A stretch of 64,000 nucleotides of DNA from Bacteroidota bacterium (GTDB lineage: Bacteria; Bacteroidota; Bacteroidia; Bacteroidales; Paludibacteraceae). Location of the stretch: NCBI GenBank assembly GCA_017860345.1, contig JAFNAV010000005.1, positions 1 to 64,000 of the forward strand, in the 5' to 3' direction. This document shows, piece after piece, positions 30,601-39,942 of this stretch (position 1 is the stretch's first letter; the number at the start of each line of letters is the position of its first letter). Made by a program: the position numbers and the translations under genes. Under the pieces are notes generated by a model. That model did no database searches. It saw nothing but the letters and a program-made list of their open reading frames with translations, and was not told the origin of the DNA.

Positions 30601-30843
30601 GAGATAAGTGCCACCAAGTCCGGCTTGTTTCATGGCTTGGAGGTCGGCCTTAATGCCGGGTTTTGAAACAGCGCCATGCATCCAGTACCAGAATGACCAC
30701 GGGCGGACATCGGGCTGAGGGTTGACAAAGCTATCGTATAAGGCTGATTGCGGCCAAGCGATGGTAGGGAAAAGAATGGATAAAGCGAGTATCAAGGTAT
30801 AAGCCTTAAAACGCAGTGAGTTATGTTGATTTGTTTTTTTCAT
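27607..30843 (-). CDS. GH106-like alpha-L-rhamnosidase
   Basis: A 1078-residue secreted enzyme (signal to about residue 32, TIAWPQ). The opening of the mature protein (VRPWSFWYWMHGAVSKPGIKADLQAMKQAGLGG) and ECIAPTMVSDGLRHYKEVDLPMGEFW are characteristic of the GH106 group known from Bacteroides rhamnogalacturonan loci. An inserted beta-sandwich (about residues 210-330, F5/8-like) and a C-terminal jelly roll (VNGIDCGTVWTAPYEVDVTGVLKKG) complete the protein. A role in removing rhamnose from pectin-type chains is inferred from family and from the GH78 neighbour. Confidence 0.85.
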   Translation of the reverse strand: MKKTNQHNSLRFKAYTLILALSILFPTIAWPQSALYDSFVNPQPDVRPWSFWYWMHGAVSKPGIKADLQAMKQAGLGGTYLFFIRGTEKSPYPNSLSQLTPEWWDMVHYSFQVADSLGLKLGFHVADGFALAGGPWIKPEESMQKLVFTDTLVAGGKIQNMSLRQPETIGDYYRDIAVYAVPLAKQVGSSSTPNAGFQIKSDNPDYPVPFSANNDFRAEKPCYIEYLYDKPFTLRSIEITPSGNNVQSQRFTVQASDDGQNFRIVKQLTPPRQGWQNTGFTTTFSVPATTAKYFRLAWSPVGTEPGSEDMEAGKWKPVLKVKKIRLSAEPRIESWEGKSGLVWRIAPEVSGKEITNKECAPFKKIINLTAQVQGGILNCKLPKGQWRILRMGHTSTGHVNATGGAGKGLECDKFTESSVQKQFNNWFGAAFANTDPELARRVVKYMHIDSWECGSQNWSRGFAHEFHKRRGYDLMPWLPVLAGYPVESAVKSEQVLRDVRATIADLVNDVFFKVMVKNAKTYGTQVSAECIAPTMVSDGLRHYKEVDLPMGEFWLRSPTHDKPNDMLDAISGAHIYGKNIVQAEGFTQLRTYWDEDPALVKPLLDRNFALGLNKFFFHVFVHNPFMDRAPGMTLDGIGLYFQRDQTWWKQGRAFTDYIARCQALLQYGKPVTDVAVFVGEDIPSRAFTPDKLINILPGIIGKEKVDFEKARLANVGQPMTEMPAGVGCSANILDPARWINPLNGYAYDSFNKDVLTGATVEDNKMLLPGGAEYKIVVFPKGKNYSKEVLAKIEKLKAAGVIVPDLPVADKDFTAYGLIPDVTVPEQVAWAHRAGDMGDVYFISNQDNATRNFDAVFRNVKSKPTQWNPVNGTVSAVGKMERTANTTKINLTLAPYESTFIVFSYKNYALNKGAVVLPDSVIIDSKWDINFPKNNQKLKLVSLFDWSKNENPLIRYYSGTAVYKTSFNCTVDFQKHTDTYTRPVYLSLGKVCSLATVRVNGIDCGTVWTAPYEVDVTGVLKKGANTIEIELTNTWANAINGYDKGIPPFTGMWTDGKYRMKEDKLMEAGLLGPLKIFQR

Positions 30844-31231
30844 TTGATTATAGAAATATAAATAATCATATCAATATGGCACCTGAGCAAAATTGATGTT
30901 GGCTGACAGGTGTAAACAAAAATAGTAATTCAGGTTTATATAATGTTCTTTGAATTGTTGGAAAGAATCATCATATTGTTTTTTTTGTGTGCTGCGATAT
31001 CGGAAAAAGGTTCCGGCAATACGCTTATCCGCTCGCGCCGCATGGGTGAGGGATAGTAGCGGAAAGGCCATGACCCGAACCGCAGCGTAGCGGAGGTAAG
31101 GGTTATGGCCTTGTAGCGGATAGCCCGACCCCGCCTAAGCGGGGGCACCCCCAAAATAATATTCGGAAGTGAGGAATGAGCAGACTTCGTGGTGGTGCAT
31201 TCGGGGTTTGTCATTTTCTCACGGGCTTTGT
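30844..31231. repeat. Intergenic region with nested GC-rich palindromes
   Basis: 388 bases without a gene, between GH2 and GH106. AAGGCCATGACCC (about 31064-31076) is the reverse complement, with one wobble, of GGGTTATGGCCTT (about 31102-31114), and both arms are flanked by TAGCGGA. A second palindrome, CCCCGCCTAAGCGGGG, follows near 31130. GC content is well above the surroundings. It resembles a REP-like or small nonautonomous element, and may form a structured leader for GH106. Confidence 0.6.
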
Positions 31232-34078
31232 TTAATCGAACTTTAGCACGATGCGACCTGTGTACGTGCCGTCGACCCAGCGGGGCTGGGAGGATGGGCC
31301 GATAAGGTCGGTAGTGTTCACTTTGTTGCGCACCGGTGGGATAACGTTGAGTACCGAGATGCCGCTTTGTGGCAAGGTATAGAGCAGTTTATCACGACCA
31401 TCGCGCGGTTCGTACACCCCAACGTAGGCGTCGGGGGTTTGGTTTACAAGGTTTATGGCGCCTTCTGATGTTTTGAAATTAATCCAGCTTACGTTGGCAA
31501 AATAGCCTTTAAACTCGGGATAGGTGAATGATTCGCCGGGTATGGGATCGTTGTAATCGTTCTCCCAGAGGTCGTAAACGGTACCGTGGATGCGGTTTTG
31601 CCATACGCGGTAAGGGCCGGCTCCGAGCCAACGCTTGTGCTGCATTTTTTCTTCGGGATAATCGAAGCAGATTCCCATCAGATCGACCACAGCGCTGAAA
31701 TTGTAACTGTAATCGAGGGTTACGTTGTCGGCCTGCCCAAAAGTCCATTTAGCCCAATCGAGATTGCCGAGTTTGTAGTTAGCGGTGATTACCAGAAGAT
31801 TATTTTCGGTCTTCAGCTCAAATCCGGTAAATACTCCTGCATCGGTAAATTCGGTATAGGTACGCTCCTTGGCGCGCGATTGTTCGTCGTCGTGATTGTA
31901 AAACTGGTCTAATGAGCGGTCGGCACGCCGGGCTGCGATAAAACGGGGGCCGTGGCCAAAGCTTAATTTGCGTCCGGCAACAGAGACATAGGCCAGTTGC
32001 CCGTCTTTTTTAGCAAAAACATACTTTCGGCTGCCCGCTGCGACGATAAGCGTGTCGGCAGTTTCGGTATATGCGGCCTTTAGCGAAGCAACCGGAGCAG
32101 GCTCCGTAGTGCTATTAACAGGGAAAGACCAGCGCCAGAGTTCGTCGCCCCGATAATCGATGGCTGTGACAAATAAGGCATCGGCCTGAGGGTTTATGTT
32201 GGTATTCAGATTGATAGTTCCCGCATTGTGAGGTTTAACGTCCGGGCCTTTGAGTTCGCCCTGAGCAATCGTTTTTACAGTTCCGCGAGCATCGCCTGAT
32301 TTCGGAAATTTAACCTGTTTCCATACAAACCGACAGGTATTGAGGTTCAGGAAATCATACCGGTTCTCGACAGTAAGCGTACCGTTGAAGTTTTGATCGA
32401 TAGCTTTGTTGGTTATCTGCACCGGACTCCAGATTTGTTTCACGGTGAAATAGCTTCCTTCTTTTTCGTGGTGAGGCCCTACTATGCCATCGGCACCCCA
32501 GTTGCCCTGATTGTCGATATATCCGTCTTTGTCTAAACGCTTCACGCCTTCATCGGCCAGTACCCAGAGAAATCCTCCGGCACATCTTGGGTGCTTGCGC
32601 ATCATTTCCCAATAATCGTAGAGGCCGGCGCCGTGACCACCATCGTACAAGCCATGCAGAAATTCGGTTGGCATGTATATTTCGGGCTTGCGCATATAGT
32701 TTTGGCTTTCGCCATAAGAGCGGTAGTGCATGGTTTCGAATCCGCCAAAATTACCTTGCGGGTGAATTACCGGACGTAACTGCGGATCGTATTTATGAAA
32801 CTCACCATCCAGTTCAGTGTTCCAGCCACCCTCGTTGCCATTGCTCCACCAAATTACCGAAGGGTGGTTCACATCGCGCTCCACCATTTCCCGGATTAAT
32901 TTCACCCCGGTAGGCGTGTCGTATTTTCCGTGCCAGCCGCCCAGTTCGTTCTCAACATAAAGTCCCAGAGAGTCGCACGCATCGAGAAATTCAGGATCGG
33001 CCGGATAGTGCGACAGTCGCACGGCATTCATATTCATGTTTTTGATAAGCAATACATCTTCAATGTTTTTAGCCACAGACAAGGTACGTCCGGTTTCGGG
33101 TCTGAAGCTATGTCGGTTTACACCTTTAATCAGGACTTTAGCGCCATTGATATACAATCCGTCGGACGGACGGACTTCGATGGTGCGAAACCCGAATTTA
33201 TCGGTAATACGATGCAGAACTTTGCCCGAAGCATCGAGCAAAGTAAGCTGAGCTGAGTAACGGTTGGGAGTTTCGGCAGACCACAACAAAGGATTTTTCA
33301 CTGAAACATCCACCGCAGTCCAGTCGCTACCGGCCTTTACAGGCGTGTTGTTTTCGGCCACTTTCTTACCAAGCGCATCAAAAATGAGGGTATTTATCGT
33401 TCCACCGTCCAAGGCACGGTTCAGATAGCAGTTAGCCCTGAATTGGCCATTGGCCTTAGCATCGATGGAGAGCTGTGTAATGTGCGTAACAGGTTTTACT
33501 TCGAGAAAAACAGGACGAATTATGCCTCCAAAATTCCAATAATCGGCACGTCGCTCGGCCAGATTTACACCTGCGTTTTCACTCTCTTTGCTTACAGTTA
33601 CCTCCAGCAGATTTTTTTTGCCGTATTTTACACGCTCGGTAATGTTGTACGAAAAGCGGTAAAAACCACCCTGATGAGCAGCCCCGGCTTTTTGTCCGTT
33701 TATTTTCACTTCGGTATCGGTCATCGAAGCTTCGAATACGATATAAATAATTTGTCCGCGCCAGGCAGCAGGTACATCAAACTCATATTTATACATCCCT
33801 TTTTCGTTGGCCACGCCATCGGGGAAAGCTTTTCCGTAGAATTTCATTCCGTACTGATAATTACCAAAGCCCTGAAGTTCCCAACAGGAAGGTACGCCTA
33901 TTTTAGTCCACTTACCTGCATTCATGCCATCGGTGCAGAAAAAATCCCATTGCACCATATCGTCGCTTCCACGTCCCGAGAGATAAACCCTTTCGGTAAC
34001 AGGTACAGACTTTTCAGCATAAACAAGAGAAAGCAAAAGAACAGCTAATGTTGTCAGTAATAATTTAATACGAATCAT
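31232..34078 (-). CDS. GH2 family beta-galactosidase
   Basis: A 948-residue secreted GH2 enzyme (signal MIRIKLLLTTLAVLLLSLVYA). Order: jelly-roll sugar-binding domain, two Ig-like domains, TIM barrel with acid/base Glu near residue 414 (WWSNGNEGGW) and nucleophile Glu near 471 (PTEFLHG), then a long beta domain (about 590-948) containing RFIAARRADRSLD. The conserved INGAKVLIKGVNRHSFRPETG starts the barrel. Expected to hydrolyse terminal beta-galactosides; other GH2 activities (beta-glucuronidase, beta-mannosidase) remain possible. A terminator-bearing spacer separates it from the MFS gene. Confidence 0.88.
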   Translation of the reverse strand: MIRIKLLLTTLAVLLLSLVYAEKSVPVTERVYLSGRGSDDMVQWDFFCTDGMNAGKWTKIGVPSCWELQGFGNYQYGMKFYGKAFPDGVANEKGMYKYEFDVPAAWRGQIIYIVFEASMTDTEVKINGQKAGAAHQGGFYRFSYNITERVKYGKKNLLEVTVSKESENAGVNLAERRADYWNFGGIIRPVFLEVKPVTHITQLSIDAKANGQFRANCYLNRALDGGTINTLIFDALGKKVAENNTPVKAGSDWTAVDVSVKNPLLWSAETPNRYSAQLTLLDASGKVLHRITDKFGFRTIEVRPSDGLYINGAKVLIKGVNRHSFRPETGRTLSVAKNIEDVLLIKNMNMNAVRLSHYPADPEFLDACDSLGLYVENELGGWHGKYDTPTGVKLIREMVERDVNHPSVIWWSNGNEGGWNTELDGEFHKYDPQLRPVIHPQGNFGGFETMHYRSYGESQNYMRKPEIYMPTEFLHGLYDGGHGAGLYDYWEMMRKHPRCAGGFLWVLADEGVKRLDKDGYIDNQGNWGADGIVGPHHEKEGSYFTVKQIWSPVQITNKAIDQNFNGTLTVENRYDFLNLNTCRFVWKQVKFPKSGDARGTVKTIAQGELKGPDVKPHNAGTINLNTNINPQADALFVTAIDYRGDELWRWSFPVNSTTEPAPVASLKAAYTETADTLIVAAGSRKYVFAKKDGQLAYVSVAGRKLSFGHGPRFIAARRADRSLDQFYNHDDEQSRAKERTYTEFTDAGVFTGFELKTENNLLVITANYKLGNLDWAKWTFGQADNVTLDYSYNFSAVVDLMGICFDYPEEKMQHKRWLGAGPYRVWQNRIHGTVYDLWENDYNDPIPGESFTYPEFKGYFANVSWINFKTSEGAINLVNQTPDAYVGVYEPRDGRDKLLYTLPQSGISVLNVIPPVRNKVNTTDLIGPSSQPRWVDGTYTGRIVLKFD

Positions 34079-34274
34079 ATTAAAAAAGTTTTGTTGATAA
34101 ATACTGAAACAATGACGGGAAAAACGTGCATTTGTACCCGTATTTTAACCTTAGTATGCTGTGTGTTGCAGTTTTTAGCATCAAAAAAACAAATTCTGAA
34201 ACTTATTGAGCAATGAATTTTTCAAAATGAGCTATCCCACATACCTGTTGTACTCAGAAAACAAAACTAATAAA

Positions 34275-34306
34275 AAACCGGGAAAGGACATCTCCTCACC
34301 CGGTTT
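34275..34306 (-). terminator. Terminator of the MFS gene
   Basis: AAACCGGG (34275-34282) pairs with CCCGGTTT (34299-34306). On the minus strand the stem is followed by a T-run, so it ends transcription of the MFS transporter before the GH2 gene. Confidence 0.75.
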
Positions 34307-34347
34307 ATTAATATGATGCTTTTAATATTTTCAAATTATCATCTTTA

Positions 34348-35583
34348 TCATTCTGTCATATTCACCACCTTAGGTTTCAGCACTATCAGCTGTAGCACAA
34401 TGGCCACTACCACCACTACACCTAACACGGCAAAGTCGCTTCCGAGATGTCCCGCATCGGCCGATTTTCCTAAGAAGTTAGTTATCACAGCGCCAAATGA
34501 GATACCTGCCAAATTCATCAGTCCATAGCCGGTAGCCCTGTAGCGCGGCGATACAAACTGACAAAGAATCGGCATATTATTCACATCGAACATACCAAAC
34601 CCAAACCCAAAACAAAGCGCACCGCCCAACACCATGGTGAAGGTATGGCCGTATCCAAGCATAACCAAGGCCGGAATTGTAAGAGCCAAGCCGATTACGC
34701 CCGTATATATACGACCTTTCAAACGTTTTTGAACCCAGCGATCGGACACTACGCCACCCACCAATACACCTACAAAGGAGGCCATAGCCATGGTGATGGT
34801 AGCCATAGGCCCAGCCTGAGCCATATCCAGATGAAGCGTGTCGGAAAGTAACGTTGGCAACCAGTTTTTGGTAGCCCAGCCCGGCAAACTCGGCGCCGAA
34901 AAGTAGAAAAGCAATACCCAGAACGATATATTTCCTAACAAAACACCAATACCTTTGAGCGAAACCGAGAACTCTTTCAGGATTGATTTCTGGCTAACAG
35001 CTTTCACATCGTATCCTTTTTTCTCGCGAAGCAAAAGAATAAGAATCAGACTATAAACCACACCAACTACCCCAAAGAAATGAAAAGTAGACTGCCACGA
35101 AAAACGGTCGGCTATGGTAGCTCCAAATCCGCCAAACGCCTGCCCGAGGTAAATTCCCGTGGTATGGATACCTATAGCTATGGAGCGTGTTTTGCCATCG
35201 TGATAGTCGGCAATAAGCGACAAGCCGGCCGGAATATAAAACGCCTCGCTGATACCCATTAGCGCCCGCAACCAGTAAATCTGGTCGTACGTTTGCGCAT
35301 AACCCATCAGCAAAGTAACAGCCGACCACACAAACAAGCTGCCAACAATCAACCATTTACGATTCAGTCTGTCGGCAATAATTCCGGAAACAGGACTCAT
35401 AAAAGCGTAAATCCACAGAAAAACCGCCATTAATCTCCCAAAATTTTCTGCCGAAATCAGCTCATGAATATCGTGCATCATTGTTGGTTTCATGGTCGAG
35501 AGCATTTGCCTGTCCAAATAATTGAGCAAAGCCACAAACCACAACAACAGAACCACCAACCATGGATAAAACTTACCTTTCAT
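34348..35583 (-). CDS. MFS transporter, sugar/hexuronate type
   Basis: A 411-residue inner-membrane transporter with about 12 hydrophobic helices. The N-terminus (PWLVVLLLWFVALLNYLDRQMLS) and the loop between helices 2 and 3 (SPVSGIIADRLNRKW) are typical of the anion:cation symporter branch that takes up hexuronates and sugar acids. It stands between the aldolase and the glycosidases, so it probably imports a monosaccharide or uronate released by the cluster. The substrate is inferred from context only. Confidence 0.82.
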   Translation of the reverse strand: MKGKFYPWLVVLLLWFVALLNYLDRQMLSTMKPTMMHDIHELISAENFGRLMAVFLWIYAFMSPVSGIIADRLNRKWLIVGSLFVWSAVTLLMGYAQTYDQIYWLRALMGISEAFYIPAGLSLIADYHDGKTRSIAIGIHTTGIYLGQAFGGFGATIADRFSWQSTFHFFGVVGVVYSLILILLLREKKGYDVKAVSQKSILKEFSVSLKGIGVLLGNISFWVLLFYFSAPSLPGWATKNWLPTLLSDTLHLDMAQAGPMATITMAMASFVGVLVGGVVSDRWVQKRLKGRIYTGVIGLALTIPALVMLGYGHTFTMVLGGALCFGFGFGMFDVNNMPILCQFVSPRYRATGYGLMNLAGISFGAVITNFLGKSADAGHLGSDFAVLGVVVVVAIVLQLIVLKPKVVNMTE

Positions 35584-35991
35584 TTCCGATTCTTTTTTTT
35601 ATATTAGAGTTTATATAGAACAGCTTGTTATGTAACTAACAATATGACAATTATTAACACGAAGACTCGAAGACACCAATTAAAAACATATTAATATGTT
35701 TTTCTTCGTGATCTGATATTAAGCAAAAAAACAAATTGTGTCTTCGAGACTTCGTGTTTAAAACTTTTACATTCAATTTTATATCTCTTTATTCAATATA
35801 ATATCTATTCTTTTTAATATTTTTTGAGAGAGACAATTTTCACACAGACTTCCAAAAACCTAAAAATCAAGGCTCGCAACAGAGGCAAAGGCGGAGTTTA
35901 CCAAAGCAAAGGAGCATTCTGCCGAAAGAGCTTAACGATGAGTTTAAGGTTTTTGCAGGAGTATCCGATATTTTATTTCCTTAATTTACAA
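35584..35991. repeat. Intergenic region with long inverted repeat
   Basis: 408 bases without a gene. AACACGAAGACTCGAAGACAC (35656-35676, 21 nt seen as one arm) is matched inversely by 35738-35758, with two mismatches. Inside lies the perfect palindrome around AACATATTAATATGTT (35682-35703). The form suggests a small MITE-like or REP element. The rest is AT-rich and holds nothing I recognise. Confidence 0.6.
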
Positions 35992-36894
35992 TTAAATATC
36001 CAGCGCCTCGATGGCACTACGGATTTTTGCCTTGTGTGCTTCGTCGAATTTATTGAAAGGAGCCGCCAAAAAATCGTTGCAAATACCCAATACCGACAAA
36101 GCTGACTTTACGCCCTTCAGGTAGCTCGACCCATAACTGCCTACTGTGTAAATAGAAGAACTTATTTGCATCACTTTAACCTGAAGTTCGCGTACTTTAT
36201 CCACATTTTTTTCAGCAGCAGCGTTGTACAAATCAACATACAGTTTCGGGAACATGTTAGCTCCGCCATTTACACCACCATGTGCACCCAGCAATACCGA
36301 TTCGGCCATCATTTCCTCAGGGCCTACGAAAAGCGAAAAATCTTTGCGATTGCGCATCTCGTACATCACCGACTGAAAATATCCACCGCTGGCTGAGCTA
36401 TCTTTAAAACCAATAACCTGCTCGTTTTCGGCAATACGGCTAATTGTGGCCGGAGCAAACGAAACCTTGGTATGTGTAGGCATGTTGTACAAAAAAACCG
36501 GAAGCGGAAGTTGTGGCACCAGCTGTTCGTAAAACTCTGCAAGTTCGCTCTGAGCAGTGGCATAGTAATACGGCGGGGCAGAAACTACCGCATCGGCACC
36601 ATTATCAGCAGCTATTTTGGCTAATGACACGCTGTCGGCAATAGAGGTATCCGAAACTCCAACCAGTAAAGGAATTCTGTTTTTCAGGATTCGGGCAGTA
36701 TGACGAATAACTTCAGTTCTCAGACTAAAGCCAAGACTCTGAGCTTCGCCTGTTGTACCTAAAATAAATACTCCGTGTACCCCACCGGCCACTACATGCT
36801 CAATCAGATTCTCAAGCCCTTGTTTGTCAAGGGTATTATTGTCCAATAATGGTGTTACCAAGGGTGGTACAATGCCACGTAAAATCGTTTTCAT
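35992..36894 (-). CDS. DapA/NanA-family class I aldolase
   Basis: A 300-residue (beta/alpha)8 lyase of the dihydrodipicolinate synthase family. Readable features: GTTGE at 46-50, catalytic Tyr136 (LYNMP) and the Schiff-base Lys164 (GFKDSS). The family includes DapA, N-acetylneuraminate lyase and 2-keto-3-deoxy sugar acid aldolases. Next to an uptake transporter and glycosidases, a catabolic role on a 2-keto-3-deoxy acid or sialic acid is more likely than lysine synthesis; the fold alone does not decide. First gene of the minus-strand cluster. Confidence 0.82.
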   Translation of the reverse strand: MKTILRGIVPPLVTPLLDNNTLDKQGLENLIEHVVAGGVHGVFILGTTGEAQSLGFSLRTEVIRHTARILKNRIPLLVGVSDTSIADSVSLAKIAADNGADAVVSAPPYYYATAQSELAEFYEQLVPQLPLPVFLYNMPTHTKVSFAPATISRIAENEQVIGFKDSSASGGYFQSVMYEMRNRKDFSLFVGPEEMMAESVLLGAHGGVNGGANMFPKLYVDLYNAAAEKNVDKVRELQVKVMQISSSIYTVGSYGSSYLKGVKSALSVLGICNDFLAAPFNKFDEAHKAKIRSAIEALDI

Positions 36895-37074
36895 TTCTAT
36901 TGATTAATGTCGTTTTTTGTTTTATAAATATCAGTTAAATGACGTACCCGCGTTGATTTTGTACCCTTTTGGTTTATATGATAGTTTGAGAACCATTCTT
37001 GTTTGGTAAACTTTTTTGGGGAGGATTATTAAGAATTGAATATCGGAGAAAAATAAACGGAGATGAAATAAAAA

Positions 37075-37102
37075 AGCCCTGACGCTACAAAGCATCAGGA
37101 CT
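37075..37102 (-). terminator. Terminator of gpmI
   Basis: Arms 37075-37086 and 37091-37102 pair over 12 bp with two wobbles around ACAA. On the minus strand a T-run follows. It lies 25 bp past the gpmI stop. Confidence 0.85.
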
Positions 37103-37126
37103 TTCGGTACGTATAAAAAGCGTTTC

Positions 37127-38647
37127 TTAAACAATCAGGCTTTTGCCGGTCATTTCCTCCGGTTTGGCTATACCCAGAATGTGGCAGATAGAAGGAGCCA
37201 CATCGGCCAGAATACCATTCTCAACCTTAGCTGCTTTATTTTCAGTCACATATACAAAAGGCACCGGGTTCAGCGAATGAGCCGTATTGGGCGATCCATC
37301 TTCATTTTCAGCATTATCGGCATTGCCGTGGTCGGCTATGATAATCACCTCGTAACCATTGGCTTTAGCAGCATCCACCACCTTACCAACACAAACATCA
37401 ATCGTTTCGACAGCCTTTACAATAGCCTCGCGAATACCGGTGTGACCCACCATATCGCCATTGGCAAAGTTAAGCGCTACAAAGTTATATTGTTGTGTAT
37501 TCAGGGCCGCCACCAATTTATCAGCCACTTCGGGAGCACTCATTTCGGGTTGCAGATCGTAAGTAGCCACTTTAGGCGAAGGCACCAGAATGCGATCTTC
37601 GCCGGGAAATTCGCTTTCGCGTCCACCCGAGAAAAAGAATGTTACGTGAGCAAATTTTTCAGTTTCGGCAATACGCAACTGCTTCATTCCGAGCGACGAT
37701 ACATATTCGCCCAAGGTGTTCTGCACATTATCTTTATCAAACAATACATGCAAGCCTTTGAACGAAGAATCGTACGGAGTCATACAGTAGTATTGCAGTG
37801 GAATGGTTTTCATACCGGCCTCAGGCATATCCTGCTGAGTCAGTACCACGGTAAGTTCTTTAGCGCGGTCATTGCGGTAGTTGAAGAAAATAACCACATC
37901 GCCAGCCTCAATTTTTGCAGTAGCGTTGCCGGCAGCATCAGTAATTACTATCGGTTTAATAAATTCATCGGTAACACCAGCTTCGTACGAAGCCTGCACT
38001 GCCGCCACCGCATCGGTAGCAGGAGTTCCTGTACCGTGCACCATCAAATCGTACGATTCCTTAACACGTTCCCAGCGTTTGTCACGATCCATGGCATAGT
38101 ATCTACCCACCACCGAAGCTATTTGGGTAGTGGTACCGGCAGTATATTTAGCCAATTGTTCGATAAATCCTTTACCGCTTTTGGGGTCGGTATCGCGCCC
38201 ATCCATAAAGGCATGCACGTAAGCCTGAGCACCATATTCTTTGGCAATATCAATCAGTTTCAGCAAATGGTCGAGCGAACTGTGCACCCCACCATCAGAA
38301 ACCAGTCCCAGGAAATGAATCTTTTTCCGGTTGTCGCGGGCATAAGAATAAGCGTTGATAACTTCAGGATTCTGAAGAATACTGTTGTCGCGGCAGGCGA
38401 TATTGATTTTCACCAAATCCTGATACACCACCCGTCCGGCACCAATGTTCAAGTGTCCAACTTCCGAGTTACCCATCTGACCATCAGGCAGTCCCACATC
38501 TTCGCCCGAAGCCTGAAGCTCCGAATTAGGATAATTAGCCAACAGCGAATCCCAGTAGGGAGTTGGAGTGTTGAAAATAATGTCTGCTTTGGAATGGTTA
38601 CCAATTCCCCAGCCATCAAGGATCATTAATAAAGCTTTTTTACTCAT
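37127..38647 (-). CDS. gpmI: 2,3-bisphosphoglycerate-independent phosphoglycerate mutase
   Basis: Glycolytic enzyme that interconverts 3- and 2-phosphoglycerate with two Mn ions. It has 506 residues, the usual length. The N-terminal metal-binding [10 protein letters not shown], catalytic Ser61 in MGNSEVGH, the phosphotransferase stretch [12 protein letters not shown], and the C-terminal metal site [10 protein letters not shown] are all present. A -7 element (TAATTTTG on the minus strand, 38705-38712) lies upstream. It stands alone between the glycan cluster and the divergent LysO-type gene. Confidence 0.97.
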   Translation of the reverse strand: MSKKALLMILDGWGIGNHSKADIIFNTPTPYWDSLLANYPNSELQASGEDVGLPDGQMGNSEVGHLNIGAGRVVYQDLVKINIACRDNSILQNPEVINAYSYARDNRKKIHFLGLVSDGGVHSSLDHLLKLIDIAKEYGAQAYVHAFMDGRDTDPKSGKGFIEQLAKYTAGTTTQIASVVGRYYAMDRDKRWERVKESYDLMVHGTGTPATDAVAAVQASYEAGVTDEFIKPIVITDAAGNATAKIEAGDVVIFFNYRNDRAKELTVVLTQQDMPEAGMKTIPLQYYCMTPYDSSFKGLHVLFDKDNVQNTLGEYVSSLGMKQLRIAETEKFAHVTFFFSGGRESEFPGEDRILVPSPKVATYDLQPEMSAPEVADKLVAALNTQQYNFVALNFANGDMVGHTGIREAIVKAVETIDVCVGKVVDAAKANGYEVIIIADHGNADNAENEDGSPNTAHSLNPVPFVYVTENKAAKVENGILADVAPSICHILGIAKPEEMTGKSLIV

Positions 38648-38865
38648 ATTATATTGATTTATATTATTTTATACCAGTACTAATACCTGCCGCTTACGAC
38701 GCCGCAAAATTACTTATTTTTTTGCACATAACCATTGTTTGCGGTTAAAGTTAATGCCTTTGTGCTCCAGATTGAATGTAACAAAACCCAACATAAACTA
38801 TATTACAGCCGGCAAAGCAAACATCATTCAGACATCGGCAGGCATGCAGCTTAAGCAGAAACGCT

Positions 38866-38873
38866 TATCTTTG
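38866..38873 (+). promoter_or_regulatory. -7 promoter element of the LysO-type gene
   Basis: TATCTTTG fits TAnnTTTG and lies 51 bases before the start codon. No convincing -33 element is visible. Confidence 0.45.
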
Positions 38874-38923
38874 CATTTCCTATTCTAATAAAAAATCTTT
38901 CAGTACAAACACAAAAGTATTCT

Positions 38924-39832
38924 ATGTTCGCAGTCATCCTGTTTATGCTCACCGGAATAGCCGCAGGCTATCTTGTACGAAAAAGAAAATTTCGTTTTAT
39001 AAACGGAATCATTATGATGTTGATTTGGGCTTTGCTGCTTTTGCTGGGTATAGAAGTTGGGTTGAATCAAGAAATTGTGAGTCGCTTTCACCAACTTGGC
39101 TTCGAAGCTTTTCTCATTGCATTTTTCGGAACACTTGGCAGCATTGTTGGAGCTAAAATACTGTGGGGGAAATCGTCTCAACAACAAATACAGTCAGAAG
39201 ACACACATACTACAACGGGCATATTCAGCGTACTCAAAGGCAGTCTTATTATTTTGGCTTTCTTTATTATCGGCCTGCTCGCAGGAATTTTCAAAATAAT
39301 TCCGGAAGCTTTTTTCAACCGCGATTTCAGCTTTTATGTCCTTTGTGCGCTTATGTTTTCGGTAGGACTCAGCATTGGCCAACAACCCGAAACCGTAAAA
39401 AAATTTCGCTCCATACATTCACGCGTTTTACTGCTACCCTTTGTAACCATACTTGGAACCTGGCTGGGCGTATTCGTTATTTCAGGATTCTTCAAGCATA
39501 GCGCCACCGAATTTCTGGCCATGAGCTCCGGCTTTGGTTATTACTCCTTATCGAGCATTATGATTACCGAATACAAAGGCATAGAACTGGGCACAATTGC
39601 CTTGCTTTCAAACATTATCCGCGAAGTATTAACCTTACTTTTTGCGCCATTTATGGTCAGATATTTCGGTCGTTTGGCACCCATTGCCGCCGGAGGCGCC
39701 ACTACCATGGACACCACCTTTCCTATCATTGTAAATACTTCGGGCAAGGAATTTTCCATCGTATCTATTTATAGCGGATTTGTGGTTGATTTTTCTGTGC
39801 CGTTTTTAGTAACTTTGTGGTGCGGATTCTGA
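38924..39832 (+). CDS. LysO-family (DUF340) amino acid exporter
   Basis: A 302-residue integral membrane protein with about 8-9 hydrophobic helices, of the LysO/YbjE family that exports lysine and toxic analogues. Supporting segments are the N-terminal LFMLTGIAAGYLVRK, YVLCALMFSVGLSIG and the C-terminal APIAAGGATTMDTTFPIIVNTSG, which is strongly conserved in the family. The nearest gene is class I fumarase 110 bp downstream, with its own promoter signal, so it is probably a single-gene unit. Confidence 0.85.
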   Translation: MFAVILFMLTGIAAGYLVRKRKFRFINGIIMMLIWALLLLLGIEVGLNQEIVSRFHQLGFEAFLIAFFGTLGSIVGAKILWGKSSQQQIQSEDTHTTTGIFSVLKGSLIILAFFIIGLLAGIFKIIPEAFFNRDFSFYVLCALMFSVGLSIGQQPETVKKFRSIHSRVLLLPFVTILGTWLGVFVISGFFKHSATEFLAMSSGFGYYSLSSIMITEYKGIELGTIALLSNIIREVLTLLFAPFMVRYFGRLAPIAAGGATTMDTTFPIIVNTSGKEFSIVSIYSGFVVDFSVPFLVTLWCGF

Positions 39833-39888
39833 TTGTTTCCGAATCGCAAAAAAACTTTAAACAGCCCAATATTACAGAAATTTTTCCG

Positions 39889-39896
39889 TAATTTTG
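39889..39896 (+). promoter_or_regulatory. -7 promoter element of fumarase
   Basis: TAATTTTG fits the TAnnTTTG consensus 46 bases before the fumarase ATG. The -33 region is not clear. Confidence 0.5.
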
Positions 39897-39942
39897 CAAC
39901 ACTGTATAAGGATAAAAAAACGACTAACAAATAATACAAATC

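Noticed and set aside
37181-38629. Long plus-strand open frame of 482 codons
   Set aside because: It lies fully antisense to gpmI, whose motifs are intact; the antisense protein is rich in His, Ser and Ile and has no family features.
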